Positions 23,401-33,075 of a stretch of DNA of 64,000 nt are shown one piece after another. This DNA comes from Lamellibrachia columna (lineage: Eukaryota; Annelida; Polychaeta; Sabellida; Siboglinidae): positions 8,228,693 through 8,292,692 of the forward strand of contig OY759265.1 of NCBI GenBank assembly GCA_963662155.1. The letters run 5' to 3'. Positions within the stretch are counted from its first letter, which is position 1; each line of letters starts with the position of its first letter. A model generated the notes under the pieces. It had not been told where the DNA came from and ran no database searches. It was given only the letters and a program-made list of their open reading frames with translations. The position numbers were made by a program, and so were the translations under genes.

Positions 23401-26400
23401 GTGTGAATGGAATGGTTGATTATGTGTCCAGACCTACTACTGTGAGTGTGAATGGAATGGTTGACTACATGTCCAGGCCTACAACTGTGAGTATGAATAG
23501 AATGGTTGACTATGTGTCTAGGTCTACTGCTGCAAGTGTGAATAGAATGGTTGACTGTGTGTCCAGGCCTACTGCTGCGAGTGTCAATGGAATGGTTGAC
23601 TATGTGTCTAGGTCTACTGCTGCAAGTGTGAATGAAATGGTTGACTACATGTCCAGGCCTACTGCTGCGAGTGTGAATGGAATGGGTGACTACATGTCCA
23701 GGCCTACTGCTGCGAGTGTGAATGAAATGGTTGACTACATGTCCAGGCCTACTGCTGCGAGTGTGAATGAAATGGTTGACTACATGTCCAGGCCTACTGC
23801 TGCGAATGTGAATGGAATGGTTGATTACATGTCCAGGCCTACTGCTGCGAGTGTGAATGGAATGGTTGACTACATGTCCAGGCCTACTGCTGCGAGTGTG
23901 AATGGAATGGTTGACTACATGTCCAGACCTACTGCTGCGAATGTGAATGGAATGGTTGATTAAATGTCCAGGCCTACAACTGTGAGTATGAATAGAATGG
24001 TTGACTACATGTCCAGGCCTACTGCTGTGAGTGTGAATAGAATGGTTGACTGTGTGTCCAGGCCTACTGCTGCGAGTGTCAATGGAATGGTTGACTGTGT
24101 CTAGGTCTACTGCTGCAAGTGTGAATGAAATGGTTGACTACATGTCCAGGCCTACTGCTGCGAGTGTGAATGGAATGGGTGACTACATGTCCAGGCCTAC
24201 TGCTGCGAGTGTGAATGAAATGGTTGACTACATGTCCAGGCCTACTGCTGCGAGTGTGAATGAAATGGTTGACTACATGTCCAGGCCTACTGCTGCGAAT
24301 GTGAATGGAATGGTTGATTACATGTCCAGGCCTACTGCTGCGAGTGTGAATGGAATGGTTGACTACATGTCCAGGCCTACTGCTGGGAGTGTGAATGGAA
24401 TGGTTGGGTAAGCATCCAGGCAAAAGGTCTACCTTTATGCAAAGTTGAAGTTAAAGCACAACCTTCAATATTTTCTGTTAAGCCAGAGATTCATTCGGGT
24501 AGATAATGCTGTCTAAACTTGTATTTGTTGCAGTTACTACCAACCCAGATGGGCTCTGTTTGTGGAGCAGCTGGTCTGGTCAATAATATATGTAAGTCTT
24601 GTTTTTGTGAACCCTGGTTGTTATATTCATGTATATGCTAAAGGTGTGGATTAGCTCTATGAGAGGAATTCAATTAATGTTTTTTTTTAAGTACAGCCAT
24701 AGACTGTTTAATATTATATAAATATGTTCAAACTGATTCAATTAGCACTGACAATTTAGACAGTACTTCATATCCATACAAACTGTGTTGACACTTGTCA
24801 TGCACAGAAACCTACTGTGGTACAGCTTATGCCAGACTGTGCTCGTTACCAGGCAGCCTTGCTTTATAAAATAAAAAATGACATGTTGGGTCCAGTGACT
24901 GGTACCTGACTCCAGTGTGTGGTACCTGACTCCAGTGTGTGGTACCTGACTCCAGTGTGTGGTACCTGACTCCAGTGTGTGGTACTTGACTCCAGTGTGT
25001 GGTACCTGACTCCAGTGTCTGGCACCTGACTCCAGTGTGTGGCACCTGACTCCAGTGTATGGTACCTGACTCCAGTGTGTGGTACCTGACTCCAGTGTGT
25101 GGTACCTGACTCCAGTGTGTGGTACTTGACTCCAGTGTCTGGCACCTGACTCCAGTGTGTGGTACCTGACTCCAGTGTGTGGTACCTGACTCCAGTGTGT
25201 GGTACCTGACTCCAGTGTGTGGTACCTGACTCCAGTGTGTGGTACCTGACTCCAGTGTGTGGTACCTGACTCCAGTGTGTGGTACCTGACTCCAGCTTGT
25301 GGGACCTGACTCCAGTGTCTGGCACCTGACTCCAGTGACCTGACAATGCTTGCATTGTTCTAACAGCTGCAATTGCTCACTGTAACCACATCTAGAATCT
25401 TCGAAACAGCCCAGTCAGAAACTGAGCAGACGCCATACTGCTGACAACTTGTTTGGATCAAAGATGACTCATTCAGTTGTCACAGTGGTTCCCCACTTCA
25501 ACGGACATACTGACCAGTGGACATCTATCTCTGTGGACAGATTATGACACAAAAACTGCATTATTTCAATGTAAAACTCCATGTGATGAGCCAACTCTTA
25601 ATGTAGGGACAGTATTTCTAGTGTACAGTGGTGGCCATTGAAGACAGTGACTGCAGTATGTGCTAAACACATTAACATCTGTAGAAGCTACACGAAAGCA
25701 GTGTGTATGATAAAAAAGTCCCTCCAGAACAGTGAAGTTGATTTAAAGAAATGTATCAACAATTGACTAAACATTTGAAATGGTCCCTTGTATACAACAT
25801 TTCTCATGTAATTTTTTTTAAGGTATTAATCTGTAATGAATTAATGTGTATTATGCTGATGAACATTTGTACGTTGTTATGTTGAAATGAAAGTATTCAT
25901 TTTTGCAGAAAGCACCTTTTGATGAAGCTCAATTTAACAAGGACTTGTTCAATAAAGTGGAACAACCGTTCACGTTTGACCGCACACTGTGGCCCACTGA
26001 ACCAACTGGTCAGTATCAAATATTGTAGCAAATTCCAAGTTGTTGTAAAGAATTGTAGCATTTTCGTTTTTTAACAGTGTTGCAAATAATGTTCCTTACA
26101 GCTCTGTGTGCGTGCGTCCATGTGTATGAATATCTTGTATATATGTGTATTAATGTGTATGTACGTTTAAATTTCAGTTGCCAAGTATAATACAAATAGT
26201 TAGTAATTGAACCATATTAAATACCTGTAATAACACAACAAACCATTCATTATCATTTAAGTTGTGCCTGTTTTTGTTTCTTCCAGGAGACACTGTGTAT
26301 CTGGCTAAGCACATCCACAAGACCTATCGTCCAGCGACTGTGGAGTATGCCAAATTCTTCACACGTCTTAGACGTCCACAGGCGCTATCACAGAATGGCC

Positions 26401-26504
26401 GCTCGTATGAATATGGTAGCTCGGTGCAGCATAAAATAATAAACCATCCTCCTGTAGACCTTCGAGTCATTGATGATGCTAGGGACAATCGGTTGATTTT
26501 GTAA
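5435..26504 (+). CDS. NAGLU: Alpha-N-acetylglucosaminidase (NAGLU, GH89)
   Basis: Lysosomal exoenzyme that removes terminal alpha-GlcNAc during heparan sulfate breakdown (Sanfilippo B gene in humans). Exons: candidate first 5435-5477, then 7606-7763, 8129-8313, 8647-8794, 9464-9534, 9915-10142, 10438-10501, 11103-11173, 11464-11538, 12351-12432, 12942-13091, 17592-17734, 18079-18151, 19000-19095, 19438-19526, 21230-21334, 22014-22200, 23129-23172, 24534-24591, 25909-26008, 26287-26504. Every junction is GT-AG and all phases join, giving 792 residues from the Met at 5444 (human enzyme 743). Family landmarks: [39 protein letters not shown] (Glu ~314, acid/base), [21 protein letters not shown] and MEGIFQN (Glu ~443, nucleophile), [35 protein letters not shown]. 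The C-terminus runs about 50 residues beyond the human one. Introns are loaded with repeats. Confidence 0.95.
5478..7605 (+). other. Presumed NAGLU intron 1, nothing recognised
   Basis: AT-rich. The stretch near 7180-7340 (ctattactattac repeats ending in taccccatgcctggccac) resembles the end of a hAT-type non-autonomous element, but I cannot delimit it. Confidence 0.4.
8858..9095 (-). mobile_element. CR1-like LINE 3' tail in NAGLU intron 4
   Basis: Matches, with the same orientation when read on +, the reversed tail of the copy at 60960-61515. Shared blocks include gccatccaaggcaaag-like, atggcaagtggacaaggaagccat, gagtccaa and catttaaacatattcacactgctag. Only the 3' end is present, as expected of a 5'-truncated LINE. 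It is antisense to NAGLU. Confidence 0.7.
10190..10290 (+). pseudogene. Decayed duplicate of the NAGLU exon 7 acceptor and exon start
   Basis: This stretch contains atatttcaagattgccaaca, a pyrimidine tract with ttttccag, then CACTCTGCCGTTGGATGCTC. The same order is seen at 10384-10475 before and in the real exon 7 (ttccag then CACTCTACTGCTGGATGCCC). Spliced in, this copy would read [12 protein letters not shown] and then stop, so it cannot replace exon 7. It is a tandem duplication of about 190 bp covering the intron end and the exon start. Confidence 0.8.
13284..13652 (-). repeat. Split direct repeat, distal copy (B2)
   Basis: About 369 bp nearly identical to 14138-14506, offset by 854 bp. 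Only scattered substitutions were seen (for example gtaggg/gtgggg, ggatgtcgg/ggacgtcgg, cacaaagc/cacacagc). Each copy contains a 7-bp hairpin, agcccac...gtgggct, at its proximal side. Confidence 0.93.
14102..14132. repeat. Perfect 14-bp palindrome with 3-base spacer at the repeat junction
   Basis: The arms tatgcaacattggc and gccaatgttgcata flank tgt. It ends about 6 bp before the proximal direct repeat starts. Position and symmetry suggest a recombinase recognition or crossover site, but this is inference. Confidence 0.9.
14138..14506 (-). repeat. Split direct repeat, proximal copy (B1)
   Basis: Partner of 13284-13652. It starts with catttatgcaatcaacaac and ends around ggggccaattcgc. It lies between the recombinase gene and the middle block, as expected for the B1 repeat of Ngaro-type elements. 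Confidence 0.93.
14595..15500 (-). pseudogene. Tyrosine recombinase of the retrotransposon, one frameshift
   Basis: Integrase of YR retrotransposons; it inserts a circular cDNA by site-specific recombination. The N-terminal part ([20 protein letters not shown], then RAWKKLVNF) overlaps the end of the RT frame in another frame. Catalytic residues: Arg in [18 protein letters not shown] (H-x-x-R), GRWTSDAF (Trp/His position) and Tyr in FKKYIR. Between about 14760 and 14800 the frame changes (CSEFDV to [12 protein letters not shown]), so one base has been gained or lost. All catalytic motifs survive, so the damage is recent or a sequencing error. Confidence 0.85.
15477..17126 (-). CDS. Reverse transcriptase-RNase H of DIRS/Ngaro-like element, intact frame
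   Basis: 549 residues copying element RNA into cDNA. RT motifs: [17 protein letters not shown] (126-142), KVDVESAFR with catalytic Asp173, LPMGCSSS (205-212), and [10 protein letters not shown] with Asp241-Asp242. RNase H follows: [13 protein letters not shown] (Asp405), ALELYP (Glu438), FFTDNEA (Asp463), [12 protein letters not shown] (Asp513). The complete set of catalytic residues and the absence of stops show a young copy. The Met at 17126 is probably internal to the original ORF, since upstream element sequence is lacking. The frame ends inside the recombinase N-terminus, so the two ORFs overlap, as is common in this class. Confidence 0.92.
   Translation of the reverse strand: MVPQLDLRPPLARPLGLGSKLPSPVSPETLGSILDGYDNNLVAYLLHGFTHGFQIGCVGLPPQRGEVVSNLKSADEFAEVIDQKLAKELALGRILGPYDFQPTCLQYRISPLGVVPKKSPGEFRMIHHLSYPEGSSVNDFIPKEISSVQYATIQDAIDFIRHSPTPVYMAKVDVESAFRIIPVSPADRPLLGFQWKGNFFMDAVLPMGCSSSCAIFECFSTALEWAAKVKLGVTGMVHVIDDFLLLAHSVEKCNHDLMSFVALCKQIGVPLAPSKTVGPSSSIPFLGIIFDAVHMEARLPDDKLEKARSLLLAFQSKQKVTLKELQSLIGVLNFACSVVVPGRAFLRRLIDLTMGVHKPHHHIRLTRETKLDLGVWWEFFLYFNGRSFFLDDSFLTGDYLQLYTDAAGGIGYGALCGSEWFCGEWPVAWRLFNVAALELYPIMAAVHVWGDAWANKSVCFFTDNEALVTIINNQTSREPRIMALLRPLVLACLRFNINFAARHIPGRINTLADKLSRLQVDEFRQLAPWAKVNPVEVPYSVSPAGLGNL
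17160..17320. repeat. Degenerate tacatt/acattacattt repeat
   Basis: About 160 bp of irregular tacatt-type words beside the retrotransposon. Similar words (tatacattacattt) precede the other edge near 13270, so it may be the disrupted target. Confidence 0.75.
17776..17889. repeat. 57-bp tandem duplication after NAGLU exon 12
   Basis: Two identical copies of a 57-bp unit starting attattgttcagggatctaa, beginning about 40 bp after the exon 12 donor (17735). Confidence 0.92.
18273..18725 (-). repeat. Dispersed repeat, copy 2 of 3 (inverted)
   Basis: Reverse-complement match to 2221-2688, including flanking words (ttgaaacagttatt, aatatggtattattta). It is in NAGLU intron 13. No frame is conserved. 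Confidence 0.75.
19897..21277 (+). repeat. 73-bp minisatellite made of a splice acceptor plus the start of NAGLU exon 16
   Basis: Eighteen exact 73-bp steps separate the first acceptor (exon-like start 19916) and the last (true exon start 21230), so 19 copies of ttgatgttgttttgtag followed by ATATGACCTGGTTGACATAA stand in a row. Each unit has about 45-48 bases of exon sequence and about 25 bases of intron end. Only the last copy continues into the rest of exon 16 ([15 protein letters not shown]). In the gene's frame every earlier copy runs into the TAG of the next acceptor. Units differ at only a few sites (ccatgcc/ccacgca, ctgctgg/ctgcagg). Confidence 0.97.
22201..23128 (+). other. NAGLU intron 17, nothing recognised
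   Basis: AT-rich intron between exons 17 and 18. No repeats or coding similarity were seen. Confidence 0.5.
23232..24410. repeat. 45-bp minisatellite, array 1 (NAGLU intron 18)
   Basis: About 26 units of 45 bp, consensus near gaatggttgactacatgtcc aggcctactgctgcgagtgtgaatg. Read on + each unit gives [15 protein letters not shown], but frames are broken near 23964 and 24100. A block starting at 23553 recurs at 24048, exactly 495 bp (11 units) away, showing duplication of multi-unit blocks. The same unit family makes array 2 at 33076-34648. Confidence 0.95.
24886..25345. repeat. 20-bp minisatellite (NAGLU intron 19)
   Basis: About 23 copies of ggtacctgactccagtgtgt with few substitutions (gtgtct/ggcacc variants). 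It lies in the intron between exons 19 and 20. Confidence 0.97.
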
Positions 26505-26519
26505 ATGTGTACTTTGGTA

Positions 26520-26870
26520 AGGGACAGACGATGGGTGTACACTGTATTCACATGGAACCTAAACAACTAAGGGGAAGACGATGGGTGTACACTGTATTCA
26601 CATGGAACCTAAACAACTAAGGGGAAGACGATGGGTGTACACTGTATTCACATGGAACCTAAACAACTAAGGGGAAGACGATGGGTGTACACTGTATTCA
26701 CATGGAACCTAAACAACTAAGGGACAGACGATGGGTGTACACTGTATTCACATGGAACCTAAACAACTAAGGGGAAGACGATGGGTGTACACTGTATTCA
26801 CATGGAACCTAAACAACTAAGGGACAGACAATGGGTGTACACTGTATTCACATGGAACCTAAACAACTAA
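26520..26870. repeat. 50-bp minisatellite in the NAGLU 3'UTR
   Basis: Seven copies of a 50-bp unit containing gacgatgggtgtacactgta and ending aacctaaacaactaa. It begins 16 bp after the stop codon. Copies differ mainly at ggggaag/gggacag. Confidence 0.95.
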
Positions 26871-27425
26871 GGGGCCGTTCATAATTGACGACATTTATCT
26901 ATTCGTACAAAGCGTACTAATTCTCAGAACTCATCCGCGAATTAGTACTTTAAAATGTCGATAATATTCGAGATTGAAAAACGTTGATGTAGCAATGTTA
27001 TGACACAGTCCATGTATATGGGACATACAATTAATAACCATCATAATATGTTTACAAACATCTCATAATTATTTTGTAGCTTTGTATTTTCCAACAATAA
27101 CGCATTATGGCATGATCCACGAAGTTGTGAATTTACATGTTGTCATATTGTGTTGCAGCACCGCACCTTGAATGGCTACACAAATTAAAACAACAGTAGT
27201 TCCGTAACAGTTCACTGGTCAGATTTTGCATACAACCGACATTTAAAAAATGAGTATGAGCATCTTGACCCCCTTCCTCATTTAGTATGAGGCCTTGACC
27301 CCCTTCCCTATATAGTATGAGCACCTTGACCCCCTTCCCATTTAGTATGAGCTCCTTGACCCCCTTCCTCATTTAGTATGCTTTGCACGAATAGGTAAAT
27401 ATCACTTCACACTTGTGAATGGCCC
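26871..27425. mobile_element. MITE-like element with ~45-bp terminal inverted repeats
   Basis: The left end gggccgttcataa...tttatctattcgtacaaagc matches the reverse complement of the right end, gctttgcacgaataggtaaa...tgtgaatggccc. The flanks taa/taa may be a short target duplication. It inserted at the edge of the 50-bp array. No transposase was seen. The interior holds four imperfect ~30-33-bp repeats (27258-27380) of gtatgagcaccttgaccccc. Confidence 0.75.
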
Positions 27426-29380
27426 GTAAAACAAACAAATCTGAAATGATCCTAAAATGTGCTACATTGCAGTATCTCAGTGTTTGATTTGCACAATGTG
27501 AGCTGCTGCCTACCCCTGAATTGACTGTGTAATTGAGTTCTTTGCACCACAGATGAACACACAGTCCAGTGCCAAACTATGGATCCATCCCTCATTTTGT
27601 AAGACTGCCTTGTCTTTCAGCCAACTGTGTTCACCAGTATTCACAGTTGCTGGATATGCATTGTAATTTATCATCTAATGAGTAACACTAAGTTGTAATT
27701 ATTATTATAGGTGTACAATATACTACAAGACTTAGTTATTGGAAAATGTGAGTGACAATCAGTGTTTGTCTGCCATTTATTTAAAATTGGTCACCTTAAT
27801 CCAATTTATTGGGATGTTTGTCATACAGTGCACATGCTGTGATAATGGTAGTTTGGGGGGGGACATGTTCCCAATTTGGTAGTTTTGGGGGACATGTTCT
27901 CAATTCAAAGGTGTCATTGTTTTAAATTGTGTGCAATTTCTGAAAGACGTTTCCACGATACTTTTACTAACAATACATCAGTCAAATATAACTATAAGAA
28001 CATTGCTGAGTAATTGCAGAATGGCTTAATGCTTCCCAGAGAAGTAAAGTTGGTGTCGGAATGAACGTATCTGCCAGGTTGTGAAGTGTAGATCATTTTG
28101 AGATGTGAGGGCCAGATAACTTGCCTGTTTTACTTTTATTATGGAGTAAGAGTTAATTTGATTAAACTAAATGTAGGAGGTTGTGAAATGTGTACTAAAA
28201 GCTGTACATAATGAAGGTCCATGGGCTGTTTCACCAATAGCCAAAGAAATAATTAAACCTACCTATCCTCACAAACAGACTTCTTGGACATAAACTTCTT
28301 GGTTACAGATGGACATCCTTGGACAATGAAGCCACGCGCTTTTCAAAAGTCCACTTTTTCAGCTACACGTGTAACATGTAGCCTGCCTTTATTATAACTT
28401 TATCAGGTTTTTTAAACATTCACACTTTTAACAGTAGCACAGTCACTAATCACTAGATGATTTATGCCATCCATTTATTGTCCTCGGGCTCGGTGAGAAC
28501 AAGTACTTTTCTATATATCCAGTCTACAATGTTGCTTTAATAATGCTATTTTGTGTCCTCTGGTTCTACTACATTCCTTACATTTGAAGAACATATTTCT
28601 TTCAATATTTTCTTAATCATGCACTATTTAAGAACAACTATTTAATCTCTTCTTTATCTCGTGTCTCTAGTGTTGTCTCACTAGCTTACATGGTTTCGTT
28701 CAATCTATATGTATTGAAACACTAAATGTACCGTCTCCTCTTGAGAGATGGAGGCAGGTTAAAGGAGGTGCTTGTCTGTAGGTGAAACAGTTGGCAAAGT
28801 AACTATGTTCATTGTAGAGGTATCATCAACTTGCTTGGCAGTTGTAGTGGTATTGGCAACTAGTGTGGTTGAGAGACATACACACATTCATGTGTTGCAT
28901 GGATCTGCACGAACTACTATTGTCATACAAACAATGTGTAACACTGTGAACATTATTTGACAACTCTTAGTTATCAACAGTATTTAATAATTTATAAATG
29001 TCAAGACTGATTTTGTGATCTTGCAGCGAACATGCAAGATAAAATGTGTTGCAAAAAGTAGCACACTCACATAATCGGGCATTTTATCTAGAAATCATTC
29101 CTTAGATGATCACTGTAATCACAGCATTCAGACTACAGTTCAAAGAGAAAATTGTAAGTTACATGTTATAGTCTTCACACTATTATTTTAATATTATGCT
29201 TTAGTAAACTGATATAATGTATTCTGGTTGCATGTATTATTAAAGGAAACCGTACTTTTAATTGTTATTGATAGTATGTTGATATTTATTGTAATGTAAT
29301 TAGTTATAACTAGTTATTTTCACGACAAATGTTTGTTAAACTGCAATTCATATTACAAACTTTGAACGTTTATGCATATT
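27426..29380. other. Intergenic, no gene recognised
   Basis: AT-rich interval after NAGLU. A short direct duplication, agttt-ggggggacatgttc, lies at 27848-27902. No exon or transposon domain is supported. Confidence 0.45.
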
Positions 29381-29741
29381 AAACGTTCTTTTTGCACGTT
29401 CTGTTACCAAGAACGTTTGCAAATATTGCATGAACAGCTACCATTCTAAGTGTGGTAAATGGGCAGAAATTGTTGAAAATACGTTTTTATACATATGTGT
29501 CGACGGGGTTGTGTACTGCTGGGAATGTCACAAGATATGCGTAGATTTTTCACACGAGAATTGGTGGTTTTTCGGCATGTACATTTTATATACATTTCTG
29601 TTATACTATGCGGATTGGCCGACGGATTACCGGTATCGGACCTTCCATACGCCAGTTTCCCGTTATTCATATATATATAGACCTTGTCAAGTGAATAGAG
29701 CTGATTTTACGATGTCTACCGCTATAAGAGGGTGCAATTAA
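29360..29741 (+). other. Small cysteine-rich frame of unknown nature
   Basis: The open frame around 29430 reads VCKYCMNSYHSKCGKW and later VVYCWECHKICVDF. This is a C-x2-C ... H-x2-C ... C-x2-C pattern vaguely like the second half of a PHD-type finger. It is short, has no clear splice sites, and its end runs into the foldback region, so it may be a transposon relic or chance. Confidence 0.2.
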
Positions 29742-31080
29742 TATTGTGTATGGTAATAATTAATTCTAAATAATTTTGATATGTAAATTACCAAACAAAA
29801 TCGATGAGTGTCGTTGCTGATTGACACGTGAAAATCTTCAAGACAGGTATATTTGTTCTTTGATTTCTCAGTGTGTGCTTCTATCCGGCTGTAAGCCACA
29901 CTGCGAGACGTTATGGGTAACAATGTTGCAACTGCGTCAATCAGTGAAAATGTTGCAAGTGCGGTATTTATGCAGGACTATGGCAATATAGGCAGAATAG
30001 AGGTGTCGACGTAAGACGACATACAATGAAAAGTTCTCGATATACTGTGATATGTGTTGTATAGCCTACATATATGACTACGTTTTCTCGCTGTGTGTAT
30101 GGACATTCGACCGCTAGGTTACGATCTGCTAGCAGGCTGAAATGTGGTCGTCTTTCTTTTGTTAGCGTGGTTAGAAATCGACGCGACACCCTATTGAATA
30201 AGGGTACGAGCACATTTTATTAAATATTTAAAAATAATGACATAGGATATCAAAGTAAAGCATTGTATAGTACGATACCGTGTTGTGTTCATTTCTCCTT
30301 TCCTCAGTATGCCCTTTGATCCCTGTTAATGACCGTTGCTGCTTCTGCTGCTAACAGACCCATTGATCCCTGTTCACGAATGCCCCCGCTCCCGTCCACA
30401 ATACCAAATGTGGAATTGCGTGACTTCGTTCGAATGCTATAAACGTGTCAGGCACATGCAGCTGACGTAAGCCGCACTACACAGAACAATACCAAATACG
30501 GTCGAAGTAAGAAAGCACGCTGCAGACTGAGTCTAAAGCGATGTCTGTTGTCGGACTTCAACGCACCGTCGAACGAACAAAGACATTTTTTTTGTTCCTT
30601 GACTAATTCTACTATTTTATATTTTCGTTATATGTCAATATTTTTTTAATAATGTACCAATATTTAATTATATTACAATGCTTTACTATGATATCCTATG
30701 TCATTGTTTTTAAATATTTAATAAAATTTGCTCGTACTCTTATTCAATAGGAGGGTATCGTGTCGATTTCTAACCACGCTAACAAAAGAAAGACGACCAT
30801 GTGTCACCCTGCTAGCAGATGATGACGGTTGAATGTCCATGCGCGCAGCGTAAACGTAGTCATACATGTAGGCTATACAACACATGTCGCATCATCATAT
30901 TATATCAAGAACTCTATTCACTTGACAAAGTCTACATATATATATATATATATGAATAACGGGAAGTTGGCGTATGGAAGGTCCGATACCGCCCGTTGCA
31001 ACATTATTACCGATAACGTCCTTTGATCTCGCAGCACGGCTTACAGCCGGATAGAAGCACACACTGCAGACCGAGTCTAA
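29635..31080. mobile_element. Large interrupted inverted repeat (foldback-like element)
   Basis: The arms at about 30030-30267 and 30673-30911 are reverse complements over ~240 bp with moderate divergence (shared: gatatcctatgtcatt, taaccacgctaacaaaagaa, gtaggctatacaacacat). The pairing continues outward: 29635-29701 (ggtatcggaccttccatacgcc...gaatagag) pairs with 30908-30990, the left side carrying an extra ~330 bp. A further match joins 29869-29942 (tgcttctatccggctgtaag) with 31010-31070. The central spacer is about 405 bp. No transposase was found. Confidence 0.75.
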
Positions 31081-31331
31081 CACACGCGCTTAGGGTCAGA
31101 CCACAGCTCACACGGCCAACAACTGGTTGGGCGTCGGATTAGGGCTGCTGCTCCCTTACGTCCAATGACCTCTGACCTTATTACAGCACTCCTTGACCAG
31201 TCCTTTAGTCGCTAGGGAGCGCTGATGATGTGCGCATGTGCAACCAACCGGAAACGGAAGTAAGCTCCAGTCGCCAGTGTGCGCTGATACAGTCGATAGG
31301 GGGCGCTCAGACTACCAAGAAGGCTGTGCGC

Positions 31332-33075
31332 TTACCTCCCAAAATGCAACCTCATTTGATCGGTCAGAAATCCCCACATACTACTTACACTTCTATTCAT
31401 TTTTCTTTGAGTCTTTCGTGGAAGGACTCCTGACCCACTGCTCGTCGATGGCGATTGTTCCCTAGCAGGTTCGCTTGACGATTGCCGTCCTGTGGTGGCA
31501 ACGTTGTCTTGCCTGGAACCAGGACATCGTCTGTTGTCTCTGGTGATTGCAGCCCATCGTGTATCCACAGTGGCGCCTCTATACTGTTGCAGTGGGTCCT
31601 TGTGCACCAATTTCGGGGTTTTACTGGGTCCACGTTGCATCCGATACAGGACATCGTTGACCCATTCGGCGACGTAGTACGGTCCTTCCCACAGTTTCAC
31701 CAGCTTGGGACACATGTCTTTCTTCCGCTGGGGATTGTTCATCCACACAGGATCGCCAACGTCGAACCGATTCCTGTCAGCACGAAGGTCGTAGTGCCAT
31801 GTGTCAGCTGGGCCTGCGAGCGAGCAAACTCATGGACATAGTCTAGCCGATCACGTAGGTCAGCCACATACCTGCAGTACTCCACCGGCTCTTCATCAGG
31901 GCGCCCGCATACCAGGTAGACGATCATTGTAACCTCGCGTCCATATGTCAGCATACTCAGCGTGTACCCGATGGTGTTATGCTCAGCCGACCGATACGAT
32001 ATCAGAAACTGTGGCAGTTTCTGGTCCCAAGTATCTTGGTGTTCTCCGATGAACATCGCAAGCTGCCGACCTAGAGTCCGGTTGTACCGCCCCACCACGC
32101 CGTCAGACTGCGGATGTAGAGCAGTCGTCCTCGTCTTGTGGATGCCCAATAACTGGCACATCTCGGTTACACCACAGATTCGAAATTTCGCCCTTGATCA
32201 GAATGGATCTCCGTCGGGACACCGTATCGAAACTAGCCTCTTGGTTAGGCAACGCATGGGCTTCCGGCCACTTCGTAAAATAGGTGTCGGTTCTCAGCCT
32301 TGGACTCCGGGAAAGGACCCATGAAGTCCAGCGCGTAGGACTACCCACGTCATATTCATGCAGTGGTAATAGTGCCTTCTTGCCAGTGCTTCTTCGCAAC
32401 GCAAATGTAACATCGCCTACACCATGCATCTACATCGACACAACATTTTGCCGAGTAGAAGCGTTGGTGCACCTTCCCCAGTGTCTTGTTTCCACCAAAA
32501 TGGCCTCCCGTCGGTTCGTCGTGAAGCTGACGCAGTATCGCTGCTCGTTCAGTTTGGGCAAAATAAATTGCCTCAAAACCATATCGCCTCTAGGTGATTC
32601 CCAGCGCCGGTAGAGATCTCGCTCTCACATATGGAGACTGTCCCACCGGGCCCAGTAGAGCTTCACATCTTCGCTAATCGTGGACACATCCGCCCAACAG
32701 TTCCAGTTCTTCCCATTTCAGGACAGGTGCGATAGTGTCGTCTGCGAACTGCTGATCCCTCAGTGACTTCGACTCAATTTTAGTGTCCCTCGCCACACGT
32801 ACGTTTGAAGTGGTGTCCTCCTCTCGCTGCTCGTTGCGAAGACATTCTGACACCAGACACGGTCGCGGCACCATGCACAAGTCGTCAGCGTTGGTATGAC
32901 TCTTTCCCGCGCGATGGGTCACCTTAAAGTCATACTCCTGCAGTTTCTGCAACCACCGGGCCGTCTCTCCCTCTGTGTTCTTAAACCGCAATAGCCATAG
33001 CAGGGAGGCGTGATCACTTCTCATTATAAACTTGCGACCGTATAGGCAGTGGCGAAATTGTCCCACGTCTGTGAC
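31332..33075 (-). pseudogene. Ty3/gypsy-type pol remnant: RNase H and integrase
   Basis: Minus strand, in order: RNase H tail (FIMRSDHASLLWLLRF, QEYDFKVTHRAGKSHTNAD), integrase HHCC finger region around 32600-32410 (GGHFGGNKTLGKVHQRF, CRRC), integrase core (FTKWPEAHALPNQEA; TTALHPQSDGVVGRYNRTLG; DQKLPQFLISYRSAEHN), then C-terminal LVKLWEGPYYVAEWVNDVLY. The pieces lie in several frames with stops between them, and no protease, gag or RT palm was found, so it is a dead fragment. The 45-bp minisatellite abuts its 5' end abruptly at 33076. LTRs were not identified. Confidence 0.88.

Noticed and set aside
23232..24423. CRISPR-like arrays of regular repeats here and at 37.9, 39.7 kb
   Set aside because: Units are contiguous or near-identical throughout with no unique spacers, and the DNA is animal nuclear.
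24827..25372. Frames with [23 protein letters not shown] repeats
   Set aside because: Translation of the 20-bp intronic minisatellite; lies inside NAGLU intron 19.
31230..32613. Several plus-strand frames over the gypsy remnant
   Set aside because: Shadows of the minus-strand integrase/RNase H sequence.
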